Below are positions 27,573 to 35,701 of a stretch of DNA of 64,000 nucleotides, piece after piece. The notes under the pieces are model-generated. The model saw nothing but the letters and a program-made list of their open reading frames with translations, was not told where the DNA came from and searched no databases. Location of the stretch: NCBI GenBank assembly GCA_942493145.1, contig OW818679.1, positions 3,162,001 to 3,226,000 on the forward strand. Reading direction: 5' to 3'. Source of the stretch: ENR-C20 sp942493145 (lineage in GTDB: Bacteria > Bacillota > Clostridia > Acetivibrionales > DTU013). Within the stretch, counting starts at the first letter, position 1, and each line of letters starts with the position of its first letter. The translations under genes and the position numbers were made by a program.

Positions 27573-29378
27573 ATGAGCCGATTCCGCAATTTTGTAGAAA
27601 AGATGCTATCTAACATAAAGACCACATTCGTAAGATTTCCAAATGTAATAATATTCCTTGTCTTCATTACGGTGCTTGTTTCATTCCTTATAGAAAATAC
27701 GTTTCCTGATGATGAGAAGACAATCAGCCGCCTGCTGATGTCCGCATTCTTTGGGGTTTTTTCTGCAACAGCATTGCAGTTCACCATAGAAAGGTTCACA
27801 AGATTGTCACCGCTAAAATGGGTCATTCGTGTCCTTACTTTTGGTTTCGCATTCCTTTACTACATACTGCTGACTTCCGCCGACGGGATACAGGATTTTA
27901 TGGTGATCAGGGTGGTCGTCATCTGCTTCGCCCTTTTTGCATTTTACCTGTGGATACCATCCAGCACCGATAACTCAACGTTTCCGGGGAATGCACTCGT
28001 CCATTTCAAAGCGTGCTTCATATCAATACTGTACAGCCTTGTGATGGGCCTGGGCCTTGTTGCAATTTATTTTGCGATAGATCTTCTGTTGGTGAAGCTG
28101 GATAATGATATTCCGGCACATATTTTCAATATCATGGGTACATTCTTTTTCCCTTTGTATTATCTCTCCCTTTTGCCTGATTTCTCGGACACCAGTGAGG
28201 AAATGACAGCCAAACGTGAAAAATCTTCCAGTTATCCTCAGTTTCTGGAAGTCCTTGTTTCATACATCGCCATACCCTTAATTGCAATATTCACATGTGT
28301 TCTGGCTATTTATTTTATAAAGATCGCTGTTACATGGAAATGGCCGGTTGGCGAACTTGGTCCGATGATACTGGGATATTCTGCAACAGGTCTGTTTGTT
28401 TTCGTATTGTGTGGCCGGCTTGTAAACCGCTTTGCTGCGCTGTACAGACGTATTTTCCCGATAGCCCTTATACCCCTGGTAATATTGCAGCTGTATTCGG
28501 TGTTCATTCGCGTCGATGCCTATGGCATAACCGAGTCCCGCTACTATTTGATACTCTTTGGGATTTACTCAATCTTTTGTGCAGTCCTGCTTATTGTAGC
28601 TAAAGGTTTGAAGTCCAGTTCAATAGCCATCCTTGCTGCAATATTTGCTATAATATCGATAATTCCACCCATTGACGCCTTCTCCATATCCCGGAACAGC
28701 CAGGCTGCCAGGGTGATCGATATACTTGAAAAGAATTCCATGCTGGCCGGCGACACAATTATTCCAAAATCAGATATACCCAATGAAGACAAGTCCGAGC
28801 TTACAAACATAATGAATTACATGTACAGGATGGGTCATTCGGCTCAACTGGAATGGCTGCCCCAGGATTATGTTCAATATGAGGATTTCACCGAAGTATT
28901 TGGTTTCAATGAGTATTACAATTATAATACCCCAGATGAGAACGGTACCAAATATTACTACGCCGGTGTGAATCAGCAGCTTCCTCTGGATATATCGGGC
29001 TATGACATAATGCTCAGAACCAGTTTCTATGAAAGCAAAGACAACCTCAACATCAAAGTTGCATTTGAGCTGGATGCCTCGAAATATACACTTTTATCGG
29101 ACACTACAATTGATGGGGAAACGACCATCAGTGTAACCGATATCAATGGCAGGGAGCTGGTTTCAGCCTCACTTAAGCCACTTTTTGAAAAGATAACTTC
29201 TATGAATTCCATGTCTGAGAAAGGGGTCCTTCCCCCTTCCGAACTTACAATTGATGCAGAGGGTCAGGATATAAGGTTGCGTGCAATCTTGAGCAACATC
29301 GGTTTCAGAGTATCGGAAGACACCGCGGTTTTTGATGAAATTAATGGCGAAGCGATGGTGCTGATAGATATAAAATAG
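27573..29378 (+). CDS. DUF4153 multi-pass membrane protein
   Basis: About 601 aa from the ATG at 27573 (GGAGTG upstream). Roughly ten to twelve hydrophobic helices fill residues 20-380, followed by a soluble C-terminal domain of about 220 residues. The helical arrangement and the segment RYYLILFGIYSIFCAVLL match DUF4153, a family of unknown function common in Firmicutes. It appears monocistronic. Confidence 0.8.
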   Translation: MSRFRNFVEKMLSNIKTTFVRFPNVIIFLVFITVLVSFLIENTFPDDEKTISRLLMSAFFGVFSATALQFTIERFTRLSPLKWVIRVLTFGFAFLYYILLTSADGIQDFMVIRVVVICFALFAFYLWIPSSTDNSTFPGNALVHFKACFISILYSLVMGLGLVAIYFAIDLLLVKLDNDIPAHIFNIMGTFFFPLYYLSLLPDFSDTSEEMTAKREKSSSYPQFLEVLVSYIAIPLIAIFTCVLAIYFIKIAVTWKWPVGELGPMILGYSATGLFVFVLCGRLVNRFAALYRRIFPIALIPLVILQLYSVFIRVDAYGITESRYYLILFGIYSIFCAVLLIVAKGLKSSSIAILAAIFAIISIIPPIDAFSISRNSQAARVIDILEKNSMLAGDTIIPKSDIPNEDKSELTNIMNYMYRMGHSAQLEWLPQDYVQYEDFTEVFGFNEYYNYNTPDENGTKYYYAGVNQQLPLDISGYDIMLRTSFYESKDNLNIKVAFELDASKYTLLSDTTIDGETTISVTDINGRELVSASLKPLFEKITSMNSMSEKGVLPPSELTIDAEGQDIRLRAILSNIGFRVSEDTAVFDEINGEAMVLIDIK

Positions 29379-29543
29379 AATTAAAGGACAGGGTGAAAGA
29401 TATCTAAACATTTTGTGGCAAAATATGTAGAAACTTGTCATTTATCGAAATGAGGTTTATAATATTATCTATACTCGAATCCATTCTACAAAAGATTTCA
29501 CAATCAGCTTGATAGGATTGTCTTTCCAGGGAGGCGACGTCAA

Positions 29544-29858
29544 ATGGATGTTATTAAGCTCTCGGGACAAAGTAGTGACACATCATCTCTCATCAGCGTT
29601 ATTGGTGAAATCGACATAAGTAATGCAGCCGACTTTAAAAGACAACTTCGAAGCGCTTCCACAATAGGCTCAGAAGACATTTTTATTGATTTCTCACAAT
29701 TGACCTATATCGACAGTCAGGGCCTTAACGTCCTTGCTTATCTTTACAATGAACTGCGTAAGGAGCACAGAAGGATAGTCATCAGCAATGCCAGCCAGAC
29801 TGTCAGGCGCCTGCTCCACATAACCGGCTTTGACAGGATTATGCTGGTCGAAGATTGA
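29544..29858 (+). CDS. STAS-domain anti-sigma factor antagonist
   Basis: 104 aa covering a single STAS domain, with GGGAGG upstream of the ATG. The phosphorylatable Ser lies in YIDSQGLNVLAYL, the equivalent of the DSSGL loop of SpoIIAA/RsbV. Such proteins bind an anti-sigma kinase in partner-switching control of sigma factors. No anti-sigma kinase or sigma factor is adjacent, so the partner is encoded elsewhere. Confidence 0.9.
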   Translation: MDVIKLSGQSSDTSSLISVIGEIDISNAADFKRQLRSASTIGSEDIFIDFSQLTYIDSQGLNVLAYLYNELRKEHRRIVISNASQTVRRLLHITGFDRIMLVED

Positions 29859-29878
29859 TCGGTATCCGGTGCAGTCGG

Positions 29879-30217
29879 TCAACCGTTGCTTTCTGCATTT
29901 ACGGTTTCATCTGCAACAAGGTTGTTTGTAAATGAAACTCTATTATTCCTTGCGAACTTCTCCAGCTCCATTTTATATTCTTCAAAGAACTGCTTTTCTT
30001 TTGAATAGAAGTACTCAACCGGTCTTTCATTCTTTCTTGTTACAATAACGATTTTTTGGGATGGAACTTTGAAGAAAAGGAACTTTCTTTCTGTACAGGG
30101 TTCAAATTGTATGCGTACGATCTGATCATACGTAAGGTTCATCGGGAATGCTCCATTTCCCGCAATAATGATTAGTACGAGTTCGGTTTTCTCACAAAAA
30201 ATATGTTTTCTTGCCAT
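29879..30217 (-). CDS. Hypothetical protein
   Basis: 112 aa with AAAAGGGGGAG before the ATG, which supports a real gene. The protein looks like an alternating strand-rich domain (residues 5-75; KFLFFKVPSQKIVIVT) followed by a helix (FFEEYKMELEKFARNN). I do not recognise the family. It is convergent with the STAS gene, separated by 20 bp. Confidence 0.65.
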   Translation of the reverse strand: MARKHIFCEKTELVLIIIAGNGAFPMNLTYDQIVRIQFEPCTERKFLFFKVPSQKIVIVTRKNERPVEYFYSKEKQFFEEYKMELEKFARNNRVSFTNNLVADETVNAESNG

Positions 30218-30410
30218 AATTGCTCCCCCTTTTCAATGTAATAACAGAAGTAATTTAATGCTGTTAAAACAGTCAGCATGTTTGTTAACAGTCAACATGT
30301 TTATTAACATTAATATTTTACTATTGAGAAATACAATTTTCAAGTATTTTGAAAAATATTTTTAGATACCTAAATAAGTGGACAAGAAATCCGATCATAT
30401 TTATCGAATC

Positions 30411-30962
30411 TCATTTCTTTTGAATTACCTTCTCCTGGTATTCCACAATATATGGAAGGTGACGGTATTCTTCATTATAATCCAGCCCATAACCTATAAG
30501 CGGCAAATCAGGCACATCAAAGCCAATGTATCCAACCGGCAGGTTCACAAGCCTTTGATATGAATTGTTCAGCAGTGTACATATCCTGATGCTTTCAGGT
30601 TTTCTTGCTTCCAGGTTCTGCACCAGGAATCCGACCGTGAGGCCGGTGTTTATAATATCTTCCACCATTATCACATGCCTTCCGGCTATGTTTATATCAA
30701 GGTCCTTTGTTATCCTTACTGCACCGCCGCTGCTGCTTGATGTATCAGAATACAGTCCTATTGACATAAAATCGATATTGGCCGGGATATCCATGTATCT
30801 GGAAAGATCGGCCAGGAAATAAAGGGTTCCCTTCAGTATGCTTACAAGCACCGGATGTTTGTCCCTGTAATCTTCACTGATTTGTGCGGCTAACTCCTGT
30901 ACCCTCTTTTGCAACTCCTTTTCGCTGAAAACAACCTTCCCCATACCCGGAATTTCCATCAT
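30411..30962 (-). CDS. hpt: Hypoxanthine phosphoribosyltransferase
   Basis: 183 aa, usual length. Converts hypoxanthine or guanine with PRPP to IMP or GMP. The PRPP loop is seen in VIMVEDIINTGLTVGFL, and the upstream strand motif LVSILKGTLYFLADL and C-terminal GYIGFDVPDLPLIGYGLDY fit the family. It overlaps the stop of the upstream kinase-like gene by four bases, so the two are translated together, with GGGAG seven bases before its ATG. Confidence 0.95.
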   Translation of the reverse strand: MMEIPGMGKVVFSEKELQKRVQELAAQISEDYRDKHPVLVSILKGTLYFLADLSRYMDIPANIDFMSIGLYSDTSSSSGGAVRITKDLDINIAGRHVIMVEDIINTGLTVGFLVQNLEARKPESIRICTLLNNSYQRLVNLPVGYIGFDVPDLPLIGYGLDYNEEYRHLPYIVEYQEKVIQKK

Positions 30963-31915
30963 GTGTCATCTCCCTTATTAGTGCTGAATCGTTTCAGAAG
31001 AGTATAGAAATCCTTCTTGTACACAATCTTGATATTTATGTCCGGGTATAGTTCTTTCAACAGTCGTACCTTTTTGTTCTTTGTTGTCACATATTTCTGT
31101 TCCATGGTAGTTATCTCGATATATGTATCAAATTTGATCAGGTAAAAATCGGGGCTGAACGCCATGGTAACATTACCCTCTGCATCCCATTCAACAGGGA
31201 ATGTACGCGGTTCATACTGCCATTCTATGCTGTACATGTCAAGAATCCTTGCAAATTCCATCTCAGCAGGATGTTTGAAGATGGACTGGGAAGTCTGCTC
31301 TTTTGCAGCGGCATGCTCCATAATCCCGGGCAAGTGCTCCTTACGGGTACCGAACTGCCCGCCTTCCGACGTGAGCATCCTGAAAATTGCATCAGCGCAT
31401 TCCTCTGCGTCAAGTCCATCTGTATTCATGGTTATTTGATAAAGTAAAGGATCGGACCAATCCTTGCCATATAAGGTCGATATATATCTTTTATGTTTAC
31501 TGTCGCTCATTGTAAGCATATTGTCCGCATCCTTTTCTGGAAGTCCATACTTCAGAGCTATACGCCTGCGCCTTGTTTCATTGGATGCAATAGTTCTTAT
31601 ATTGACTGTTTCCGGGTGCCCTGAGAAGATGATCTGGGCACCAAGACCGAGGATTACGGATGGTGTTTCAGCAGCAGCTGATTTAAGCCGATTTTCAAGA
31701 TAATCTTTGAAAGTCCCGCCTTGACCGGTAGCGTTAAGATAGAATTTGGGACTTTCCTTGAGCATCCGGAGTTGATAGGCGCCGGCCACTTCCCTCATCC
31801 ATTCCATTACCGTCTCGTCCCTGGCAATCAGCTTAACACCGAGTTTCTCAGCCAGCAATCCGGCAATCTCCTCACCAAGACTTCCTTCCTGCCTTGATAT
31901 CGTTATAATCCTCAA
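30959..31915 (-). CDS. Cytidylate-kinase-like domain fused to a PD-(D/E)xK nuclease-like domain
   Basis: 318 aa. Residues 1-185 match the cytidylate kinase-like family (MRIITISRQEGSLGEEIAG), although the P-loop lacks a Lys or Arg where relatives carry GSGG(R/K). Residues about 215-305 resemble a restriction-endonuclease fold: an early Glu (AEMEFARIL), then SPDFYL and YIEIT, i.e. PD...ExT with Thr at the Lys position, then KNKKVRLLKELYP. The TTG at 31915 is chosen because GGGAG lies nine bases upstream and it yields the family's usual N-terminus. It is co-translated with hpt. Function unknown. Confidence 0.78.
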   Translation of the reverse strand: MRIITISRQEGSLGEEIAGLLAEKLGVKLIARDETVMEWMREVAGAYQLRMLKESPKFYLNATGQGGTFKDYLENRLKSAAAETPSVILGLGAQIIFSGHPETVNIRTIASNETRRRRIALKYGLPEKDADNMLTMSDSKHKRYISTLYGKDWSDPLLYQITMNTDGLDAEECADAIFRMLTSEGGQFGTRKEHLPGIMEHAAAKEQTSQSIFKHPAEMEFARILDMYSIEWQYEPRTFPVEWDAEGNVTMAFSPDFYLIKFDTYIEITTMEQKYVTTKNKKVRLLKELYPDINIKIVYKKDFYTLLKRFSTNKGDDT

Positions 31916-32063
31916 AAGTATCATCTCCCAGATTTAATATATCATAATAATCAAAATCTTTGTTGAAAAAAATCGCCAATTTATATTTTTACGAAAAAAG
32001 AAGATAAAATTAAATTCAGGTATGTAAACCGTCTATTTGGTTTTATTCAATAAAATATGCCCT

Positions 32064-32092
32064 TTGATAAATTGTACTATTTTTTGTACAAT
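32064..32092 (+). promoter_or_regulatory. Sigma-A promoter of a structured RNA
   Basis: TTGATA (32064-32069), exactly 17 bp, TACAAT (32087-32092). Predicted start near 32099. No ORF with a ribosome site follows for 300 bp. Confidence 0.7.
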
Positions 32093-32098
32093 GGAGTT

Positions 32099-32380
32099 GT
32101 GCTCCAGGGAATACCTAAATCAAATACAAACACAAAAAGCTGCCGTATGATAAAAAATACGGAAAAAAAGATTGGTGAATGAACGATTCACAGAGTGAAA
32201 ACAATTCACTATATCGAACGAATCAGATGAAAATCCTATGAAAGGTAAATCAGGAAATATTGGTTTACGTGAGTAGTGGAAGACGATGATTCGTAAGACG
32301 AAATATCTAAAAAAGAGCTAGAAAGTGTAATGTATAAGATGATAAAGGTTCGCTGGAGCTTTCTTTATGCCTTTTTTTTT
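32099..32380 (+). ncRNA. Candidate structured non-coding RNA, about 280 nt
   Basis: The transcript would contain successive paired elements: 32143-32162 (CCGTAT/ATACGG), 32175-32191 (GTGAAT/ATTCAC), 32194-32210 (AGTGAA/TTCACT), a long-range helix ACGAATCA (32218-32225) with TGATTCGT (32287-32294) enclosing a hairpin at 32245-32268, and a terminator ending in nine T. The elements at 32175 and 32194 can also swap partners. It lies in a 510-bp stretch without protein genes, has its own promoter and terminator, and mobA downstream seems to have an extended -10 of its own. Class not recognised; a raiA-like or other clostridial ornate RNA is conceivable but unproven. Confidence 0.65.
32342..32380 (+). 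terminator. Intrinsic terminator of the structured RNA
   Basis: ATAAAG (32342-32347) pairs with CTTTAT (32363-32368), with an inner GTTC/GAGC stem and GCTG loop, followed by GCC and nine T (32372-32380). It lies 45 bp before mobA. Confidence 0.7.
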
Positions 32381-32425
32381 GTTATAATCCGATATACAGC
32401 AAACATTTATGAAAGGGTTATTCAA

Positions 32426-33022
32426 ATGTTATCAGATGGATTTTATACATTAGCTATCCTTGCAGGGGGCAAAAGCAGCAGGATGGGCTTTGACAAGGCA
32501 TTCATAACTATAGACGGCATAAAGCTGGCAGACAAGATCATTGAAAAGCTGCATCCTGAATTCAATGAATTCATCGTCTCTTCAAATCTGGGTAAATCAT
32601 ATCTTGAACATAATGTAAAGTATGTCAGTGATGAACATCCCGGCATGGGTCCTCTGGCAGGAATCCAATCAGCACTGAAGGCTGCTTCCGGAAAATATGT
32701 ATACTTTATAGCATGTGACATGCCTGAGGTTAATATGGAATATATCAGATATATGAAACAAAGGATGGGAAATGACGTTTATGAAGTATGCTGCACCTCA
32801 TACGACGGACGTTTTGAACCTTTCAACGCCTTCTATAACGTATCCGTCCTGCCAAAGTTGGAAACTTGCCTGAATTCCGGGAACATAAGCTTGCAGAACT
32901 TCATAAGGAGCCTGAATGGGCTTATTATCGATGAAAAGGATGCCCGTACTTTCAGTCCTGATTGGGGTATGTTCAGAAATCTTAACACACCTGATGAGTT
33001 GGAGCGGTATACCTCAACCTGA
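32426..33022 (+). CDS. mobA: Molybdenum cofactor guanylyltransferase
   Basis: 198 aa from the ATG at 32426, eight bases after AAAGGG; the frame is open further upstream but would run through the preceding terminator. The NTP-transfer signature LAGGKSSRMGFDKAFI, the segment GPLAGIQSAL and the metal-binding IACDMPEVN are present. MobA attaches GMP to molybdopterin. No other molybdenum cofactor gene is in the window. A candidate extended -10 (TGTTATAAT at 32380-32388) would make it independent of the RNA upstream. Confidence 0.93.
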   Translation: MLSDGFYTLAILAGGKSSRMGFDKAFITIDGIKLADKIIEKLHPEFNEFIVSSNLGKSYLEHNVKYVSDEHPGMGPLAGIQSALKAASGKYVYFIACDMPEVNMEYIRYMKQRMGNDVYEVCCTSYDGRFEPFNAFYNVSVLPKLETCLNSGNISLQNFIRSLNGLIIDEKDARTFSPDWGMFRNLNTPDELERYTST

Positions 33023-33025
33023 TCT

Positions 33026-33415
33026 TTAAGTTTCACAGTCTTTTAACATCTGGATATGTGAAGCATATAACTGCTCTTTCCTGATACATTTTTCATTAAT
33101 ATGCTTCATCAGTTCTGGTTCAGAAATAATTGCGTCACCGTCGTCTGCCTTACTTCTGAAAATAGCAATATTTTCATGGTCTCCGGCAGTTCTTGATATT
33201 TTATATGTGCCGTTTCTGAATTGGAATGATGACTCTTTCCACCCATTAGCTGCGGTAATGAGTTCAACAATGTTCAGCAGCTCATAAAAAGCAGCAACCT
33301 CACTCATACTAAAACTATAGTATTCATCGAGAATCATGTCAAACTCAAATTTGTCCGATTGCCCGACTACTTCCTCAATCTTCAGGAGGGCATTCACATA
33401 CTGATTTTTAAACAC
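33026..33415 (-). CDS. Hypothetical protein
   Basis: 129 aa with a GTG start at 33415 supported by AGGAG seven bases upstream. Predicted to be soluble and mixed alpha/beta; no known motif. It is convergent with mobA, three bases apart, and divergent from the ferritin gene. Family not recognised. Confidence 0.65.
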   Translation of the reverse strand: MFKNQYVNALLKIEEVVGQSDKFEFDMILDEYYSFSMSEVAAFYELLNIVELITAANGWKESSFQFRNGTYKISRTAGDHENIAIFRSKADDGDAIISEPELMKHINEKCIRKEQLYASHIQMLKDCET

Positions 33416-33646
33416 ATGTATCTCCTAAACATATGGATTTTCTACGTTTCTTTACAATTATAGTAAATAATCTCCATAATGTAAATAGAAATATTGAACT
33501 TATTCAATGGTTTATTTCCTTTTTTTATGTTTTATATATTCTAGATTGAATGATTTTTGATGAAATTTCAGGGTATATTTATACTCATACGGTTGTATGA
33601 CAAAATGACTATACAATTTTAAATCTCAGAACATGGAGGTATATGT

Positions 33647-34189
33647 ATGACAAGTCCAAAATTGCTTAAGGCACTAAACGATCAGATAGTAAATGAGTTT
33701 TACTCGGCTTATCTTTATTTATCTATGGAAGCGTATTTTTCATCACTGAATCTCAATGGCTTCGCCAATTGGTTCAGGGTACAAGCGCAGGAAGAACGAG
33801 ACCACGCTATGCTCTTCTTCACCTATATCAACAAGATTGGAGGAAGGGTTGAGTTAGGTGCAATAGACAAACCAGATTGGGATTTCAAATCTATCGGAGA
33901 GGTTTTGCAGCTGTCGCTATCCCATGAACAGAAGGTTACTCAGATGATCTATAATATTTCGTATATTGCTTCTGAGGAAAAAGACCTGAAAACCCAGATG
34001 TTCGTCCAATGGTTTGTAAATGAACAGGTTGAGGAAGAATCCAATGCAGACGGAAACGTGAAAAAATATAAATTCGTTGAAAATGACGGCAGGGGTATCC
34101 TTATGATGGATGCGGATATGGCAACAAGGACATACACCGCACCCACCGGTACTACAATAGATTCAGCCACTACTGCAACCACGGCCTGA
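33647..34189 (+). CDS. ftnA: Ferritin
   Basis: 180 aa with GGAGG upstream. Ferroxidase-site residues are visible: Glu in NEFYSAYLYLSMEAYF, the Glu and His of QEERDHAMLFF, and Glu/Gln in VNEQVEEESNA. It stores iron as ferric oxide in a 24-mer. The C-terminus is odd: after the fifth-helix region it ends in an Ala/Thr-rich tail (about 20 residues, ending SATTATTA). A strong terminator follows. Confidence 0.95.
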   Translation: MTSPKLLKALNDQIVNEFYSAYLYLSMEAYFSSLNLNGFANWFRVQAQEERDHAMLFFTYINKIGGRVELGAIDKPDWDFKSIGEVLQLSLSHEQKVTQMIYNISYIASEEKDLKTQMFVQWFVNEQVEEESNADGNVKKYKFVENDGRGILMMDADMATRTYTAPTGTTIDSATTATTA

Positions 34190-34197
34190 GTTTGATT

Positions 34198-34230
34198 AGG
34201 ATGCCCTGTTACGGGCATCCTTCTTTATTT
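34198..34230 (+). terminator. Rho-independent terminator after ferritin
   Basis: AGGATGCCC and GGGCATCCT form a nine-bp stem with loop TGTTAC, followed by TTCTTTATTTT. It overlaps the end of the convergent thioesterase gene. Confidence 0.9.
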
Positions 34231-34689
34231 TCCGGAGTTTTTATTTTGTCTGTCTTCCCTGCGTTTTCTGCCTTCTTCATAAAGCAGCTTTTCTTCTTCT
34301 GTTTCAATTATCAGCTCGGGCACCTGCTTGGGTTTCCCCACCTTGTCAAGGGCAACCAATGTAAAGAATGCAGTCAGGGCCATTTGCGGCTGATCCTCGC
34401 TCTCAAGGTCCTCAACCTCGATTGTGGTGATTATCTCCATTGAGGTTCGTCCTACATATGCAATCCTGGCAGTGCAAGTCACAAGAGCGCCAACAAATAC
34501 GGGACGCAAAAACTGCAGCTCATCCACTCTTGCTGTTACAACATTGCTGCGTGCATACCTGTGCGCTGCTGCTCCTGCCGTTGAGTCCATCAGCTTCATT
34601 ATCTCCCCGCCATGGACATTACCGGCAAAATTAGCTTGATTGGGCATCATTACCTGCGATATCGTAATACTTGTACGTTTTTTATCCAT
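34225..34689 (-). CDS. Acyl-CoA thioesterase, hotdog fold (BACH/YkhA-like)
   Basis: 154 aa from the ATG at 34689 (GGAGG upstream; an in-frame start at 34707 lies before it). The family motif GNVHGGEIMKLMDSTAGAAA contains the hotdog helix and catalytic Asp region. These hexameric enzymes hydrolyse acyl-CoA esters to free acid and CoA. It stands alone between a ferritin and an XRE regulator gene; chain-length preference is unknown. Confidence 0.9.
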   Translation of the reverse strand: MDKKRTSITISQVMMPNQANFAGNVHGGEIMKLMDSTAGAAAHRYARSNVVTARVDELQFLRPVFVGALVTCTARIAYVGRTSMEIITTIEVEDLESEDQPQMALTAFFTLVALDKVGKPKQVPELIIETEEEKLLYEEGRKRREDRQNKNSGK

Positions 34690-34749
34690 AAAAAGTTTCC
34701 TCCACACCTAATATATTCTACCTGGTTTTCCTTATCCCTTCTTTACCAA

Positions 34750-35418
34750 TCAGAGTTCAACTTCAAGGCGGACAAGCCTGGCAAGTACCTTTACATCCTT
34801 CCGATAAACTGTTTCGGTGCTGATGCCGCCCATATTTCCTACAAGCAAAAGCTTTCCACCTTCAATAGTCCTTATCTGCCTTACAATCCGTCTTCCGGCA
34901 TATTCTACAAGATAGGTCCCATCGCGCTCTATCTCTCCTGTAAGGCATGCCATGGCGAGATCCTCTTTCATTATCCTGAAACCGGCCATTTCATTATTCT
35001 CAATCTTAAGAAAAACCGTCTTATCCTTCGGATATCCTTCTATCCTGTTTCCTATAACGGGCATTTGTCTTCTGCCGACAGCTTTGTCCATATTATAATT
35101 ATATATAGGTACTTCCTTTAGAACACCTGACAGCGCTTCATCCCATATAGCCTGGACAGGCTTCTCGATTACTTTTGCAACCTTCCTGTCAGGTTCCGGT
35201 TTTCTCGCAATTTCGGCCTCGTTATATAGCTCAAGGCTGTCGGCTTCTTTTTTCAAGGCTTTGGAAATCCTTGCAGCAAGACTGCCGTTAAGCACCTTTT
35301 TCCCTGCTTCAACATCGGCGATATATGACTCAGTAACCCCAACGGCTTTTGCCAGCTGTCCCTGGGTCATTCCCGCCTCTTTTCTCAATCTGCTTATTTC
35401 AGAGCCCATCCTGCTCAT
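34750..35418 (-). CDS. XRE-family transcriptional regulator
   Basis: 222 aa with GGAGG before the ATG. Residues 5-62 form a Cro/C1-type HTH (MTQGQLAKAVGVTESYIADVEAG). The remainder is a strand-rich C-terminal domain reminiscent of LexA/CI-type sensor regions (NEMAGFRIMKEDLAMACL, GTYLVEYAGRRIVRQI), but I see no clear Ser-Lys peptidase pair. It is divergent from the ferric-reductase-like gene, with an inverted repeat between them. Confidence 0.85.
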   Translation of the reverse strand: MSRMGSEISRLRKEAGMTQGQLAKAVGVTESYIADVEAGKKVLNGSLAARISKALKKEADSLELYNEAEIARKPEPDRKVAKVIEKPVQAIWDEALSGVLKEVPIYNYNMDKAVGRRQMPVIGNRIEGYPKDKTVFLKIENNEMAGFRIMKEDLAMACLTGEIERDGTYLVEYAGRRIVRQIRTIEGGKLLLVGNMGGISTETVYRKDVKVLARLVRLEVEL

Positions 35419-35644
35419 GGAATACCTCCAACGAATGTAATATTGCCCTCAAGTCCAAAGTTGCCCCCCGAAACGGCAAATGCATATTCTTTCTACAATT
35501 TTACAATATCGACCGTCAAATAACAATACGCAGCTTGTCACAAGCGTCGCCTTAAAACATTAATAAATCAGTAAGGTAGGAAAGTTGAGTTATTGACACT
35601 CACAATATTTTGTTTGCGGTATTTCAATTGTGGTAAAAACAACA

Positions 35645-35664
35645 ATATTACGAAATAGTAATAT
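35645..35664. promoter_or_regulatory. Inverted repeat, candidate operator
   Basis: ATATTAC-N6-GTAATAT in the 283-bp divergent spacer between the XRE regulator and the reductase gene, abutting a TATAAT (35664-35669) on the + strand. A repressor site is plausible. No other clear feature is seen in the spacer. Confidence 0.4.
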
Positions 35665-35701
35665 ATAATGGGATTACTAGAGATAAGAACAGGTAGTATT
35701 A

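Noticed and set aside
32099..32380. Molybdenum cofactor riboswitch for mobA
   Set aside because: The gene context fits, but I could not find the conserved core of that riboswitch, and promoter-terminator layout with a separate mobA -10 fits an independent RNA better. Not fully excluded.
32330..32425. Upstream extension of mobA to an ATG at 32330
   Set aside because: It would run through the terminator and T9 run, adds a hydrophobic, non-family N-terminus, and has no ribosome site; the ATG at 32426 does.
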